64,000 nucleotides of DNA from Xanthomonas codiaei. GTDB lineage: Bacteria; Pseudomonadota; Gammaproteobacteria; Xanthomonadales; Xanthomonadaceae. The stretch covers positions 26,683-90,682 of the forward strand of contig NZ_MDEC01000021.1 of NCBI RefSeq assembly GCF_002939785.1. The letters run 5' to 3'. Below the pieces are notes generated by a model that was not told the origin of the DNA, ran no database searches, and saw only the letters and a program-made list of their open reading frames with translations. Made by a program: the position numbers and the translations under genes. Numbering within the stretch: position 1 is the stretch's first letter; each line of letters opens with the position of its first letter. Positions 1 through 9,802 of the stretch are shown here, one piece after another.

Positions 1-180
1 GCCATCGGGCAGACCGACATCCACCACCAGTAAATCCGGGAAGTTGCTGTCCAGCCAACGGCTGGCTTCGCCTAGGGTGTGGATGCCCTTGGCGCGGAAG
101 CCGCTATCGGTGGCCAGTTCCACCACCTGATCGCAGAACTCCACGTCGTCGTCGATGATGGCGCAGGAAAGACGGTCCAT
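1..180 (-). CDS. Response regulator, N-terminal receiver part (cut by window edge)
   Basis: The reading frame starts at an ATG at position 180 and runs out of the window on the left. The first 60 residues look like a CheY-type receiver domain. An acidic triplet DDD sits at residues 10-12 (Mg2+ pocket) and a DVGLPDG segment puts the phospho-accepting aspartate near residue 56. Receiver domains are phosphorylated by a partner histidine kinase to switch an output domain, but here the output domain lies outside the window, so neither its class nor its target genes can be told. The assignment to the receiver fold is fairly safe; anything more specific is not supported. Confidence 0.8.
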   Translation of the reverse strand, partial: MDRLSCAIIDDDVEFCDQVVELATDSGFRAKGIHTLGEASRWLDSNFPDLLVVDVGLPDG

Positions 181-701
181 GAGCGCTTCTGTCCGCAATG
201 ACTAGTACATGTTCAGTTGAGAATTGTGACGGCCGCGCGAAAGCGCGCTGACATGTCACCACAAGTATGGATGCGCACGCATCGTGCCGATGATCGGGAC
301 GGCGCTCTACCCCCTAGTCGAGCTCGCCGTGTGGACGGTGCTCGCAGTACGCAGGGCCGGCCTGCAATTTGCCAGTGCCAAGCGTCATGGTTGGGCTCGG
401 CAACCGTATCGGGACTGTCGAAACGCCAAACAGCGCAAGGTTTTGCGCGTTCTCGGTCCGGTTTTTTCGTTGAACCCGGTTGTACAAGCAGCAGCGGACC
501 AGCTCGCTGTACTGCTGCGTTGCAACCACGATGTCGTTGGCCAGGCGTCGGGCCAGCGGCGCGATATCGCAGGGCAACCCGATATCGGAGCGGTGCTAAC
601 AGCCTACGTGCCGAATGTGCAGAGCGCGTGCACATCGCGCTCACGGCGTCGTTCTTCCGGTGGGTCGACACTCGCGAAAAAGCGACCGAGCGCGGTGCCC
701 C
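181..701. other. Gene-poor stretch upstream of the response regulator
   Basis: I see no convincing gene in these 520 bases. Several open frames exist on both strands, but they overlap one another, are rich in Arg and Ala as expected from GC-rich noncoding DNA, and have no recognisable domain. The left end should hold the promoter of the leftward response regulator. Confidence 0.5.
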
Positions 702-983
702 ATGCAAGCAGTGACCGTCTATCGTCAGGCCGATGTACAGGACGAGCTGGACTACTGGCGTCAGGAGCATCGACGCGGCCAGCTGGGCTATCACCAATTC
801 GAGGGGATTCCGGAGCAAACGGTGCGCGCCGTATGCGAGGCCTTCAACGCGCATCCGCAACTCAGCGAGCAGGACGCCATCCAACGGGTGCGCCGGTCGC
901 TGTGCCTGACCCCTGGCACGATGCACGCGCAGCTTGCCGACTGGCTGGCCCCGCGTTGCCTGCGGCATTTGCGTGCGGTCTAG
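702..983 (+). CDS. Small conserved-looking hypothetical protein, 93 residues
   Basis: I do not recognise this family. The ATG at 702 opens a 93-residue soluble protein beginning MQAVTVYRQADVQDEL and ending in a basic stretch. It has no signal peptide, membrane segment or cysteine motif. Residue use is balanced (Asp, Glu, Gln, Tyr, His), unlike the Arg/Ala-rich spurious frames around it, which is the main reason to believe it is coding. The frame stays open upstream, but the extra N-terminal residues look random. It lies about 270 bp upstream of cydA on the same strand; a functional link is not shown. Confidence 0.5.
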   Translation: MQAVTVYRQADVQDELDYWRQEHRRGQLGYHQFEGIPEQTVRAVCEAFNAHPQLSEQDAIQRVRRSLCLTPGTMHAQLADWLAPRCLRHLRAV

Positions 984-1251
984 CTTGGCATAGCGCCGAT
1001 GCGGCGCGTGCCAGGACCTGGCACGCATGCGAGCCGAAATGCATGGGTCTGCAGCCGGGAAGAGGTATCGGGTCACGCTTTTCTGCGCAGTCTGCGCGCA
1101 CGCTTGAAGCCGCCAGGGCGAGCGAGGGCCGCCTGTCCTGCGCGCCTGCGCGCAGGCGACCTGACCATCGGAGTTGCCTACACCGCCTGGTCGCTGCGGC
1201 ACCGACGCAGCCTTCGCCACCGTACGCGCACTCAGTCCCCGGGAGATCCAC

Positions 1252-2661
1252 GTGGAAGCGCTGCTGCTGTCCCGCATCCAGTTCGCCTTCGTCATTTCGT
1301 TTCATGTGCTGTTCCCGGCCTTCACCATCGGGCTGGCGAACTTCCTGGGATTTCTGGAATGGCGGTGGCTGCGCACGCACGATGAGGCCTGGAAGCGGCT
1401 GTACTTCTTCTGGCTGCGGATCTTCGCCGTGTCCTTCGGCATGGGGGTGGTCAGCGGCATCGTGATGGCGTTCCAGTTCGGGGCGAACTGGCCGGAGCTC
1501 AGCCGCATCGCCGGCAGCGTGATCGGACCGCTGTTGAGCTACGAAGTGCTCACCGCGTTCTTCCTGGAAGCCAGCTTCCTGGGCGTGATGCTGTTCGGCT
1601 GGGGCCGGGTCTCGGAACGGCTGCACTTCTTCGCCACCTGCATGGTGGCGATCGGCACCCTGGTGTCCACCTTCTGGATCCTGTCGTCCAACAGCTGGCT
1701 GCATACGCCGCAGGGCTACAGCATGGTCGAGGGGATCGTGCGGCCGGTGAGCTGGGCACAGATCGTCTTCAATCCCTCGTTTCCGTATCGCCTGGTCCAT
1801 ATGGCGCTGGGCTCGTTCATCACCACCTGCTTCGTGATCGGTGGCGTCGGTGCCTATTACCTGCGCAAGGGCGTGCATGTGGATGCGGCCGGGCGCATGT
1901 TGCGGCTGGCGGTAGCCTTTGCAGCCATCGTGCTGCCGATCCAGATCCTGGTAGGCGACCAGCACGGTTTGAACACACTCCAACATCAGCCGCTCAAGGT
2001 GGCGGCGATGGAAGCGCATTGGCATGGCGCCGCGGCCGGTACCGGCGTGCCGCTGGTGGTCTTTGCGCTGCCCAATGCCGAGGCCGAGCGCAACGACTAC
2101 GAGGTGGCCATCCCGCGCTTGGGCAGCCTGATCCTGACCCACAGCACCGACGGCGACATCACCCCGTTGACCTCGGTGCCGCGCGATCGGCGGCCTCCGG
2201 TGGCGCCAGTGTTCTTTGCATTCCGCATCATGGTCGGCCTGGGCATGGCGATGTTGCTGCTGGCCTGGCTGTCTGCCCTGGCGTGGTGGCGGGGCCGATT
2301 GCATGCACGAATGCTGGTTCTGGCCTGGAATGCCATGCTGCCGGCCGGCTTCATTGCGCTGGTGGCTGGCTGGTTCGTCACCGAGATCGGCCGCCAGCCG
2401 TGGGTGATCTACGGCTTGCTGCGCACGGCCGATGCGGTGGGCCCGCAATCGACGGTGACCGTTGCGGTGTCCCTGCTGGTGTATGTGCTGGGCTATGCCT
2501 TCGTGTTCGGCTTCGGCATCTGGTATCTGACCAAACTGGTCCGCGCCGGCCCGCAGGCCAGCCGCGATGGGCCGGACGTGGCCGGCGGCGAACATACGCC
2601 GGCACGTCCGTTGTCGGCCGCCGATACTTCCCTGGAACAGGAGAATCCACCATGGAACTGA
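1252..2661 (+). CDS. cydA: Cytochrome bd-type quinol oxidase subunit I (CydA, cyanide-insensitive type)
   Basis: This is the quinol-oxidising, haem-binding subunit of an inner-membrane terminal oxidase that reduces O2 to water. I chose the GTG at 1252, which has GGGAGA six bases upstream and places the conserved haem-ligand His at residue 18 in SFHVLFPA. Further landmarks are the hydrophobic helices, the H of the EAHW segment near residue 190, and the C-terminal GRQPW motif. At 469 residues with a short quinol loop it resembles the cyanide-insensitive (CIO) branch more than the longer E. coli CydA. The cydB start overlaps its end by 10 bp, so the two are translationally coupled. Confidence 0.93.
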   Translation: MEALLLSRIQFAFVISFHVLFPAFTIGLANFLGFLEWRWLRTHDEAWKRLYFFWLRIFAVSFGMGVVSGIVMAFQFGANWPELSRIAGSVIGPLLSYEVLTAFFLEASFLGVMLFGWGRVSERLHFFATCMVAIGTLVSTFWILSSNSWLHTPQGYSMVEGIVRPVSWAQIVFNPSFPYRLVHMALGSFITTCFVIGGVGAYYLRKGVHVDAAGRMLRLAVAFAAIVLPIQILVGDQHGLNTLQHQPLKVAAMEAHWHGAAAGTGVPLVVFALPNAEAERNDYEVAIPRLGSLILTHSTDGDITPLTSVPRDRRPPVAPVFFAFRIMVGLGMAMLLLAWLSALAWWRGRLHARMLVLAWNAMLPAGFIALVAGWFVTEIGRQPWVIYGLLRTADAVGPQSTVTVAVSLLVYVLGYAFVFGFGIWYLTKLVRAGPQASRDGPDVAGGEHTPARPLSAADTSLEQENPPWN

Positions 2662-3675
2662 GCTACTGGTTGCCGGTGGTGTGGTTCGGGGTGATCGGCT
2701 TCGGCGTGCTGATGTACGTGGTGCTGGATGGCTTCGTGCTTGGGCTGGGCATGCTGGCGCCGTTTGCCCGCGACGAGCAGGAAGTGGACCTGATGATGAA
2801 CACGGCCGCGCCGATCTGGGACGGCAACGAGACCTGGCTGGTACTTGGCGGCGCAGGCCTGTTCGCCGCCTTCCCGGCCGCCTATGCGGTGATCCTGTCG
2901 GGGCTGTACTTGCCGGTGTTGCTGATGGTGATGGCGCTGGTGTTTCGCGGCGTGGCGTTCGAATTCCGCTTCAAGGCGCATCGGTCGCGGCGGCTGTGGA
3001 CGCTTTCCTTCATCGGCGGGTCGATCCTGACCGCATTCGCGCAAGGCATCATCCTGGGCGCCCTGGTGGAAGGAATGCCGCTGGACAATGGCCGCTATAC
3101 CGGTGGCGTGTTCGGCTGGTTCAGCCCGTTCACCATCCTTACCGGTGCGGCGCTGGTATTCGGCTATGCGTTGCTTGGCAGCACCTGGTTGATCCTCAAG
3201 ACCGACGGCCGCACCCATGCGCTGGCGCGGCAGCTGACCAAGCCGCTGGTTGGCGTGGTGGTGACCTTCCTTGTCCTGGTCAGCGCCTGGTTGCCGTTTC
3301 TGAGCTCGCACGTGATGGCACGCTGGTTCGAGCACGGCAACTTCTGGTGGCTGTCGCCGATACCGCTGATCACCGCCGCGGTGGCCCTTGCATTGTGGCG
3401 CAGCAGCGATCGCTCGCGCAGCGACGCCTCGCCGTTTCTTGTTGACGTTGGCGATCTTCGTGCTGGGCTTCATCGGCCTGGTCCTGGGCATGTGGCCGTA
3501 TCTGGTGCCACCGAGCTTCACGATCTGGCAGGCCGCTTCGCCGCCTTCATCGCAAGTCTTCCCGATGGTGGGGCTGATCGTGTTGTTGCCGCTGGTGCTC
3601 GGTTACACCGTCTGGTCGTACCGCGTGTTCCGCGGCAAGATCGCCGCCGACGTCGGGTACCACCAGCATCATTGA
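2652..3675 (+). pseudogene. cydB: Cytochrome bd-type oxidase subunit II (CydB), frameshifted
   Basis: The start ATG at 2652 lies inside the end of cydA. The first ~260 residues read as a normal CydB: hydrophobic helices and the conserved NTAAPIWDGNETWLV segment. Near 3430-3443 the frame breaks. The original frame continues into Arg/Gly-rich nonsense, while the next frame resumes the family sequence (LLTLAIFVLGFIGLVLGMWP) through to a TGA at 3673-3675. Removing one base, most simply a T in the TTTCTTGTTG run, restores a ~340-residue protein. As given, the protein would lose its last helices, so the oxidase is probably non-functional unless this is a sequencing error. No CydX-like small subunit is visible. 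Confidence 0.88.
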
Positions 3676-3892
3676 ATGCAACCTGCTGCAACCTGCGATG
3701 ACGGCAATGGCCGGCACTGCTGCAGGCGGCGGCGGCGTGGACGGCCTGCCTGCAGACAGACACACGGCACTGGCCGAACTAACGCCGATCGCTCAATCGC
3801 ATGCCCAAGCTCTGCGCATGACGTTGTCCCGACCTCTGCAGCTGGAGGAGCGCCCGCATTCGTAGGCTTCCCCTGCGCGTTGGCCGCTCGCC

Positions 3893-4078
3893 TCAGCGTT
3901 TCTCGGAGCCATCCGGCCGTTCGTAGTCGTTCTCTGGATCGGCCTTGTTGACGTCGCGGTCCTCGTCGGGCATGTCGTGCACCTTCCAGTCGGCGCGTTC
4001 GTTGCGCTGCTCCTGCGGAATGAACGGCTTGTCCTGGTCAGATTCGGGACCCCATGGCTTCTTCGGTTCGCTTCCCAT
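3893..4078 (-). CDS. Small acidic hydrophilic protein, 61 residues
   Basis: The ATG at 4078 is preceded by a clear AGGAGA ribosome site. The product starts MGSEPKKPWGPESDQ and is dominated by Asp, Glu, Lys and Pro with no hydrophobic core, so it is probably disordered. I do not recognise a named family. It belongs to the group of tiny charged proteins seen repeatedly in this part of the window (also at 8399, 9245 and 23739), lying next to stress-type genes. Confidence 0.7.
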   Translation of the reverse strand: MGSEPKKPWGPESDQDKPFIPQEQRNERADWKVHDMPDEDRDVNKADPENDYERPDGSEKR

Positions 4079-4181
4079 TGCGTTCTCCTGCGCTGTCGAT
4101 GCTCCACGCTAGGCCGGCGCGCATTGCACGGCGGTGAACGATGCCGCGCGATGGCGTGAATGCTGCACGCACCGCGATCGC

Positions 4182-4823
4182 TCAACTGCCGGTCTGCGTA
4201 TGCGGAGCCTGCACCGGCTTGGACTGCGGCGAGCCCTTCTGCCGCAGCCAGATGGTCAGCACGACCAGCGACAACACCGCCAGAAACTCGCTCTGCCAGT
4301 TCTGCATCGATTCGAACCAGAAGCCGGCATCGGTGACGTGGTCGAGCACGCTGATCGGGGGCAGCCCTTTGTGCAGGCGCTCCAGCAGCTCCAGGCGCCA
4401 GCTTCCGATCAGGTGCAGCACAAAGCTCATCAGGAACAGCGCGCCGAAGGCGATCGCCAGCGAGTGCTCGTAGAGGCGCAACCACCAGCCGCCGGCGCGC
4501 ACCGGCCAGGGGACCGTGCCCGGACGAATCCGCTCTTGCTCTTCCCCGGCATCGAGCGGGCGCGACTCTGCCGAACCGGCCTGACGCAGCTTGACCGTCA
4601 GCAGTACATACATCCCCATTTGCAGGAATTCGCTCTCCCAGTTCTCGAACAGCGCGGACATGAAATGCGGACTATGCAGATACGCTGCCAGGTGCAGCGC
4701 AGGCAGCCCCTGCTCGGCGAGCTCCTGGTTATAGGCATGCAGCCCGGCGTAGATCTGCGCCCCGATCAACAGCAGGGTCAGCGCGAGCAGGCACAACGAC
4801 AGCCCATTGCGACGCAGGAACAT
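4182..4823 (-). CDS. Inner-membrane protein, DUF6766-like
   Basis: The ATG at 4823 has a GGAGGG ribosome site ten bases upstream and yields 213 residues. Membrane segments are visible at about 7-27 (LCLLALTLLLIGAQIYAGL), near the middle (AFGALFLMSFVLHLIGSW) and close to the C-terminus (LAVLSLVVLTIWLRQKGS). Two similar ENWESEFLQMG / QNWQSEFLAVL segments precede a membrane helix each, so the protein seems to be built from a duplicated unit. These traits match the uncharacterised DUF6766 membrane family. The role is unknown. Confidence 0.72.
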   Translation of the reverse strand: MFLRRNGLSLCLLALTLLLIGAQIYAGLHAYNQELAEQGLPALHLAAYLHSPHFMSALFENWESEFLQMGMYVLLTVKLRQAGSAESRPLDAGEEQERIRPGTVPWPVRAGGWWLRLYEHSLAIAFGALFLMSFVLHLIGSWRLELLERLHKGLPPISVLDHVTDAGFWFESMQNWQSEFLAVLSLVVLTIWLRQKGSPQSKPVQAPHTQTGS

Positions 4824-5041
4824 GGCAGGCCCTCCGGACAGGAAGGGCAGTATCGAACGTCGCCGGCGGCGGCCGCATGAAATTCGCAGGTATCGACCGC
4901 ATGCGCCTCGTGCCTGCGTGCGGAGAAAGTTGGCCATCTGGCGCGCAGCACACATGCCGGCGACATGACCTAGCCCGGACGTTGACGTATGCATGCGCAC
5001 ACTCGAGCCCATTCCCGCGCTGCACACCCCAGGAGACGACC

Positions 5042-5908
5042 ATGCCCTTACCCAACTACCCGCGCCCGCCCTTCAAGCCGCAACAGCAAAGCTTCCCCGG
5101 CAAAACCGAACGCATGGACCCGCGCCCGGACCACGGCGAGGACAGCTATGTCGGGCATGGCCAGTTGAAGGGCAAGCGTGCATTGATCACCGGCGGCGAC
5201 AGCGGCATCGGTGCGGCCGTGGCGATCGCGTACGCACGCGAGGGCGCGGACGTGGCCATCGCCTACCTTCCTGCCGAGCAGGAGGACGCCGCCAAGATTG
5301 GCGCACTGATCGAGAAGGCTGGCGTCAAGGCGCTGCTGGTGGGCTGCGACATCAGCGACGAGCATCAGGCCCAGTCGCTGATCGATCAGGTGCAAGCTGC
5401 CTTTGGCGGCCTCGACATCCTGGTCAACAACGCTGCTTACCAGGCTTATTATCAGAGCTTTGAGGACATCACGCTGGACGAGTGGCGCAAGACCTTCGAC
5501 ACCAATGTCCACGCAGCCTTCAACCTGGTGCGGTTATCGGTGCCGCTGATGACCGATGGCGGCTCCATCATCAACACCGCGTCGGTGCAGTCCAAGAAAC
5601 CGACGCCGAATATCCTGCCTTATGCGGCCACCAAGGGGGCACTGGCCAACCTGACCATCGGCCTGGCCGGTGTGCTGGCCGACAAGCACATCCGGGTCAA
5701 CGCGGTGCTGCCCGGCCCGATCTGGACGCCCTTCATTCCGGCGGGCATGGACGAAGAGTCGGTACAGAACTTCGGTGCGCAGACCCCGATGGGACGTCCG
5801 GGCCAGCCGGTGGAACTGGCGTCGGCCTACGTCATGTTGGCAGCCGATACCGCCAGCTATACCTCCGGAACCTTGCTGACCGTTGCCGGCGGCGCAGTGA
5901 CGTTGTAG
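5042..5908 (+). CDS. Short-chain dehydrogenase/reductase (SDR), YghA-like
   Basis: A 288-residue NAD(P)-dependent oxidoreductase of the classical SDR fold. The cofactor loop TGGDSGIG lies at residues 50-57, NNAAY marks the structural Asn region, INTASVQS carries the catalytic Ser, and YAATK holds the Tyr-xxx-Lys pair. The ~40-residue proline- and glutamine-rich N-terminal extension ending in GHGQLKGKRALIT is typical of the YghA/YhxC subgroup often linked to general stress. The substrate is not predictable from sequence. The ATG at 5042 follows AGGAGACG. The gene is monocistronic and ends in a good terminator. Confidence 0.9.
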   Translation: MPLPNYPRPPFKPQQQSFPGKTERMDPRPDHGEDSYVGHGQLKGKRALITGGDSGIGAAVAIAYAREGADVAIAYLPAEQEDAAKIGALIEKAGVKALLVGCDISDEHQAQSLIDQVQAAFGGLDILVNNAAYQAYYQSFEDITLDEWRKTFDTNVHAAFNLVRLSVPLMTDGGSIINTASVQSKKPTPNILPYAATKGALANLTIGLAGVLADKHIRVNAVLPGPIWTPFIPAGMDEESVQNFGAQTPMGRPGQPVELASAYVMLAADTASYTSGTLLTVAGGAVTL

Positions 5909-5935
5909 GTCGCGTCCAACGCGCATCGCATCGAC

Positions 5936-5971
5936 AAGGCCCGCTTCGCCTTCAGGCGCAGCGGGCCTTTG
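5936..5971 (+). terminator. Intrinsic terminator after the SDR gene
   Basis: AAGGCCCGCT pairs with AGCGGGCCTT, with an inner GCC/GGC extension across a TTCA loop, followed by TTT and a second short T run. It begins 28 bp after the SDR stop. Confidence 0.8.
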
Positions 5972-6146
5972 CATTTTCCGATGCGACGCGTTTCATCCAC
6001 GCATCGCCTGGACCGGGTCACCTGGACAAACAGTGCAAGATGGACGGCGATTGGTGAAAGCGAATCGCCAACGCTGCGGGAGGGGCGGTCGGTACGATCG
6101 CCCCATCCCACCCGAGCTCTCTCGACGACCTGGATGCTGCAGCTGA

Positions 6147-6776
6147 TCAATGCGGCTGGGTTTGCTTTGCGCGCAGTGCCTTGGCGTGCTCCAGATGTTC
6201 GGCAATGGTGCCGCGCATGCGCTGCAGCTCCTTGCCGAGATCGCTGGAGCCGGGTTCGCTGCTGAGCTGCGTATCCAGCAGGGACAGCGCGCGCTCGTGG
6301 CTGGCGACGCTGGTCTGCAGATACTGGGTCTGGAATGCCTGACCATGCAGCTGTTCGAGCTGTTTGCGCGTGCCTTCCGAACGTGCTGCCGCAGCCTGGG
6401 CCTGTGTGCCAGCGCGATCGGGCGCGAATCGGCTGAGGTCGGTCAATGCCGCGCTGTGCGCCTCATCCATTTTGCGGGCGAATTCCAGCAGCGGCCCATC
6501 CACGCCCTTGCCTACCGCCAATTGGGCCAGGGTGCGTTCCTGCTCGTTGAAGATCGACAGCGCACCGAGTGCCTGCTGACGGTCGCTGCCCGCACCACCG
6601 GTGGTACGCAGCGGGTCGCCATGCGGCGGCGTGGTGCCACGGGCAGTGACGGCCTGACGATCCTGCAGGACAGCCTGGGTGTCAGGCACCTGGCTAGTCT
6701 GCTCCTGACGACGCTGCCACGCTTTATAAGCCACGTAGCCCACGGCACCTGCAGTCACCATTCTGAGAAGTCCCAT
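6147..6776 (-). CDS. DUF4142-like protein with N-terminal membrane anchor
   Basis: The ATG at 6776 follows AGGAGA. The 209-residue product has one hydrophobic stretch at residues ~4-18 (LRMVTAGAVGYVAYK), a Gln/Pro-rich linker, and then a helical domain of about 135 residues. This domain carries ALGALSIFNEQERTLAQ and ...FARKMDEAHSAALTDL, the pattern of the DUF4142 ferritin-like helical domain. The function of the family is not established. Frequent Gln, Ala and Glu suggest a helical bundle facing periplasm or cytoplasm, depending on anchor orientation. Confidence 0.75.
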   Translation of the reverse strand: MGLLRMVTAGAVGYVAYKAWQRRQEQTSQVPDTQAVLQDRQAVTARGTTPPHGDPLRTTGGAGSDRQQALGALSIFNEQERTLAQLAVGKGVDGPLLEFARKMDEAHSAALTDLSRFAPDRAGTQAQAAAARSEGTRKQLEQLHGQAFQTQYLQTSVASHERALSLLDTQLSSEPGSSDLGKELQRMRGTIAEHLEHAKALRAKQTQPH

Positions 6777-7023
6777 CGTTGTCTCCTGTCTGATCGCCCC
6801 GAGGCGTCGAATGTGAGTGGTTGGAAGTGCGTTGCCGGCAACAGCGACGCGTCCTGCGAGGGTGCGAGTGCAAGAGTTATCCAGACGTGACCTGGACATC
6901 AACGCTGCGTCGCTACGGCCACCGTGTGCACATCGCACGCACGCCGCCCATCGCTCGGCTTAACGCATAGCTGCGAACACTGCCTGACATCGCCGTGACT
7001 GCAACGGCTTCTCGGAGTTCGCC

Positions 7024-8187
7024 ATGCTTGCCCTCAACTACCACGGCTCACGCGACGTACGGGTCGAGACCGTCCCCGACCCGGTGTTGGTCGAACGTGA
7101 CGATTTGATCCTGCGCGTGACTGCCACCGCCATCTGCGGTTCGGACCTGCATCTGTATCGCGGCAAGATTCCGGATCTACGGCAAGGCGATATTCTCGGC
7201 CACGAGTTCATGGGCATCGTCGAAGACGTCGGCCCGGATGTCACCGCGGTCAAGCGTGGCGACCGTGTAGTGATTCCGTTCGTGGTGGCGTGCGGACAAT
7301 GCTTCCATTGCATGCTGCAGGAGTTCTCTGCCTGCGAAACCACCAACACCGGCAAGGGCGCTGCGTTGAACCACAAGGACATCCGCCCGCCCGCAGCCCT
7401 GTTCGGCTTCAGTCACCTGTACGGCGGCCTCTCCGGCGGCCAGGCAGAGTACGTCCGCGTTCCCAAGGCCAATGTCGGGCCATTGGTGGTGCCCGACGCG
7501 CTACACGATGAGCAGGTGCTGTTCCTGTCGGACATTTTGCCGACCGGATATCAGGCGGTGATCGATGGCGGCGTCAAGCAGGGGTCGACGGTGGCTATCT
7601 TTGGCGCGGGACCGGTCGGCCTGATGGCCGCGGCGTGCTGCAGGATGCTGGGTGCCGAGCGCATCTTCATGGTTGATCGCCACGCGTATCGGCTGGACTT
7701 CGCGTCCAAGGCATACGGCGTCATCCCCATCAACTTCGACGAGATCGACGATCCGGCAGACGTGATCGTTTCGCAGACCGACGGCCGCGGCGTGGATGTC
7801 AGTATCGAGGCGGTCGGATTCGAAGCCGAGGGCAGCACGATCGAAACTGCGCTGACCAACCTGAAGCTGGAAGGCAGCAGCGGCGTGGCCATTCGCCAGT
7901 GCATCGCGGCCACCCGCCGCTGTGGCGTGGTCAGCGTGCCGGGCGTCTATGCAGGCTTCATCCATGCCTTCATGTTTGGCGATGCGTTCGACAAGGGCCT
8001 GAGCTTCAAGATGGGTCAGACCCACGTGCAGAAGCACATGCCGTATCTGCTTGAGCGTATCGGCAATGGAGAACTCAAGCCCAGTGCCATCATTTCGCAC
8101 CGCATGTCGTTGTCCGACGCAGCGCGCGGCTACGACATTTTCGACAAGAAGCAGGACGATTGCCGCAAGGTGGTGCTGACGCCGTAA
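7024..8187 (+). CDS. Zinc-dependent alcohol dehydrogenase (formaldehyde dehydrogenase-like MDR)
   Basis: A 387-residue medium-chain dehydrogenase. The catalytic zinc ligand C38 sits in [10 protein letters not shown], followed by [12 protein letters not shown], and the structural zinc cysteines lie in [18 protein letters not shown]. The Rossmann loop is [10 protein letters not shown]. Overall architecture and length match the glutathione-independent formaldehyde dehydrogenase-like branch, which often acts on aldehydes or alcohols with NAD. No partner gene indicates the substrate. The start ATG follows a GGAG at 7014-7017. Confidence 0.9.
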   Translation: MLALNYHGSRDVRVETVPDPVLVERDDLILRVTATAICGSDLHLYRGKIPDLRQGDILGHEFMGIVEDVGPDVTAVKRGDRVVIPFVVACGQCFHCMLQEFSACETTNTGKGAALNHKDIRPPAALFGFSHLYGGLSGGQAEYVRVPKANVGPLVVPDALHDEQVLFLSDILPTGYQAVIDGGVKQGSTVAIFGAGPVGLMAAACCRMLGAERIFMVDRHAYRLDFASKAYGVIPINFDEIDDPADVIVSQTDGRGVDVSIEAVGFEAEGSTIETALTNLKLEGSSGVAIRQCIAATRRCGVVSVPGVYAGFIHAFMFGDAFDKGLSFKMGQTHVQKHMPYLLERIGNGELKPSAIISHRMSLSDAARGYDIFDKKQDDCRKVVLTP

Positions 8188-8398
8188 GGCCCTGCGCTAC
8201 TGCATCGCGCGCGGGAGCTGGCGTCGATGCAGTAGCGGCCATGATGTGTCCTGGCCTGTTGGGCTCCAATCTTACGCAGTTGCCGACCGTAAGAAGCCCT
8301 CCCGCTGCGGCGGCGAGATGCAGGCGGGCATTGCCGCCGCCCGCTGCCCCGCAACAGTCATCGGCGCATGCACGATCTCGCTGTACGCATTCCCATCG

Positions 8399-8587
<189 letters not shown>

Positions 8588-8878
8588 TCACAGGCTACGG
8601 CGCAGAAGCGACGGCAGAGGTGAATCCTACCTTCGCATCGATACGACAAAGCCAACGCATACAGGCGGGCGCTTCAACGGTTGCCTGCCGATCGCCGGTT
8701 CACCGCGTGCCGCGCTTTTTGCTGATTGCGCGCCGGTCAGCTCTTGATGATCCGCCACGCACGCGCTACGGCGATCACCTTCGACGAACCTGCGCATCGT
8801 GCTGACGCAAGGGCAAATGCGACGCGGCTGCACGCCTGGGCACCAGCGCCGCTTCACATCGCGACGCATCCGAGGTGT

Positions 8879-9235
8879 ATGGTGCAAAGGCACCCCGGGC
8901 CCCGGCGTGCCCTCCCTCTACCTGGCCTTCCCATCAAGACTCTCTGCGAACGCTGCGATGCCGTCTGTTGCCGGCTCACCGTCATGGTCGATCCATCCGA
9001 CCGCATCCCACACCATCTGACCAGCGTGACGCCGGAGGGCTGGCACGTGATGGCGCGCGACGAGGAAGGCTGGTGCGTGGCCATCGATGCGGCACGCATG
9101 TGTTGTTCGATCTACGACACGCGCCCGGCAATCTGCCGGCGTTTCGTCATGTCCGGCCCCTATTGCCGCGACGTGCGTGCCACCTACGACGATCAACGCC
9201 GGCGGGGCATTCCCTTGACGCTGTACAACGCATGA
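8879..9235 (+). CDS. YkgJ-like cysteine cluster protein
   Basis: The protein has the cysteine pattern CERCDAVCC near its N-terminus and then CCSIYDTRPAICRRF and YCRDV, which is the signature of the YkgJ/UPF0153 zinc-or-iron binding family. I chose ATG 8879 (118 residues), which has an AGG just upstream. Longer in-frame starts add only low-complexity Arg/Ala residues. The next gene starts 9 bp after its stop, so the two are probably co-transcribed. The biochemical role of the family is not known. Confidence 0.8.
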   Translation: MVQRHPGPRRALPLPGLPIKTLCERCDAVCCRLTVMVDPSDRIPHHLTSVTPEGWHVMARDEEGWCVAIDAARMCCSIYDTRPAICRRFVMSGPYCRDVRATYDDQRRRGIPLTLYNA

Positions 9236-9244
9236 GGTTTCGCG

Positions 9245-9463
9245 ATGAATAACTCCCGCCGCCAGTCGATGACCGTGAGCAACCAGCCAGGCAAGCCGCG
9301 CCTGTCCGAACAGCGCCTGGCCGCCGACCTCGAAGCGTTTCAGCAATCCGGCGGTGCGATCGAACGCCTGGGCGATACGCCGTTGCGCCGCGACAAAAAG
9401 CGCGGCGCCAGCGAAGGCGTTGCCACCGCGGTGGCCGCAAAACCCGCCGCCGCCACCGAGTAA
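9245..9463 (+). CDS. Small basic protein downstream of the YkgJ-like gene
   Basis: A 72-residue hydrophilic protein beginning MNNSRRQSMTVSNQPGKPRL, with a predicted helix (LSEQRLAADLEAFQQSGG) and a basic Ala-rich tail. It starts 9 bp after the YkgJ-like stop with a short AGG upstream, so it is likely the second gene of that operon. I recognise no named family. Length and composition would suit a small regulatory or nucleic-acid-associated protein, but this is only a guess. Confidence 0.6.
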   Translation: MNNSRRQSMTVSNQPGKPRLSEQRLAADLEAFQQSGGAIERLGDTPLRRDKKRGASEGVATAVAAKPAAATE

Positions 9464-9589
9464 GACGCCAGCCACCCACATCTGCGCTGCAGCGACGTGG
9501 TAGCCATGCGTTGGCGAGCGTGCGGCTTGCCTACGCGCTGCAGCTGGCGCCGCCAGCAGCGACACGCCAGGGGACGTGCGCAACGCCAG

Positions 9590-9802
9590 TTACAGCAGTT
9601 GTGCGCGATCGATCGCGCCTAGCCGTTGCGCCAGTGAGGCCATCTCGTTGGCCAGGTGGATCATGTTGCCGCCGGCCTGCGCCGCGATGCCCATGATGCG
9701 TTGATACGCGTCCCAGAAGTCCGGTCCACGGCCATAGGCCTCGTGGAATCCTTGCAGCTCCAAGACCAGCAGATCGGACACTTGCATGTCGGAGTGGTCC
9801 AT
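9590..9802 (-). CDS. Small helical protein, 70 residues
   Basis: I placed the start at ATG 9802 because GAGGTAAC lies seven bases upstream; an ATG 21 bases further upstream lacks a site. The product begins MDHSDMQVSDLLVLELQGF and is predicted mostly helical with no membrane segment or cysteines. The family is not recognised. Confidence 0.6.
   Translation of the reverse strand: MDHSDMQVSDLLVLELQGFHEAYGRGPDFWDAYQRIMGIAAQAGGNMIHLANEMASLAQRLGAIDRAQLL

Noticed and set aside
862..2595. 577-residue open frame opposite cydA
   Set aside because: His/Gln/Arg-rich composition is typical of antisense shadow of a membrane-protein gene; the sense strand has clear CydA motifs.
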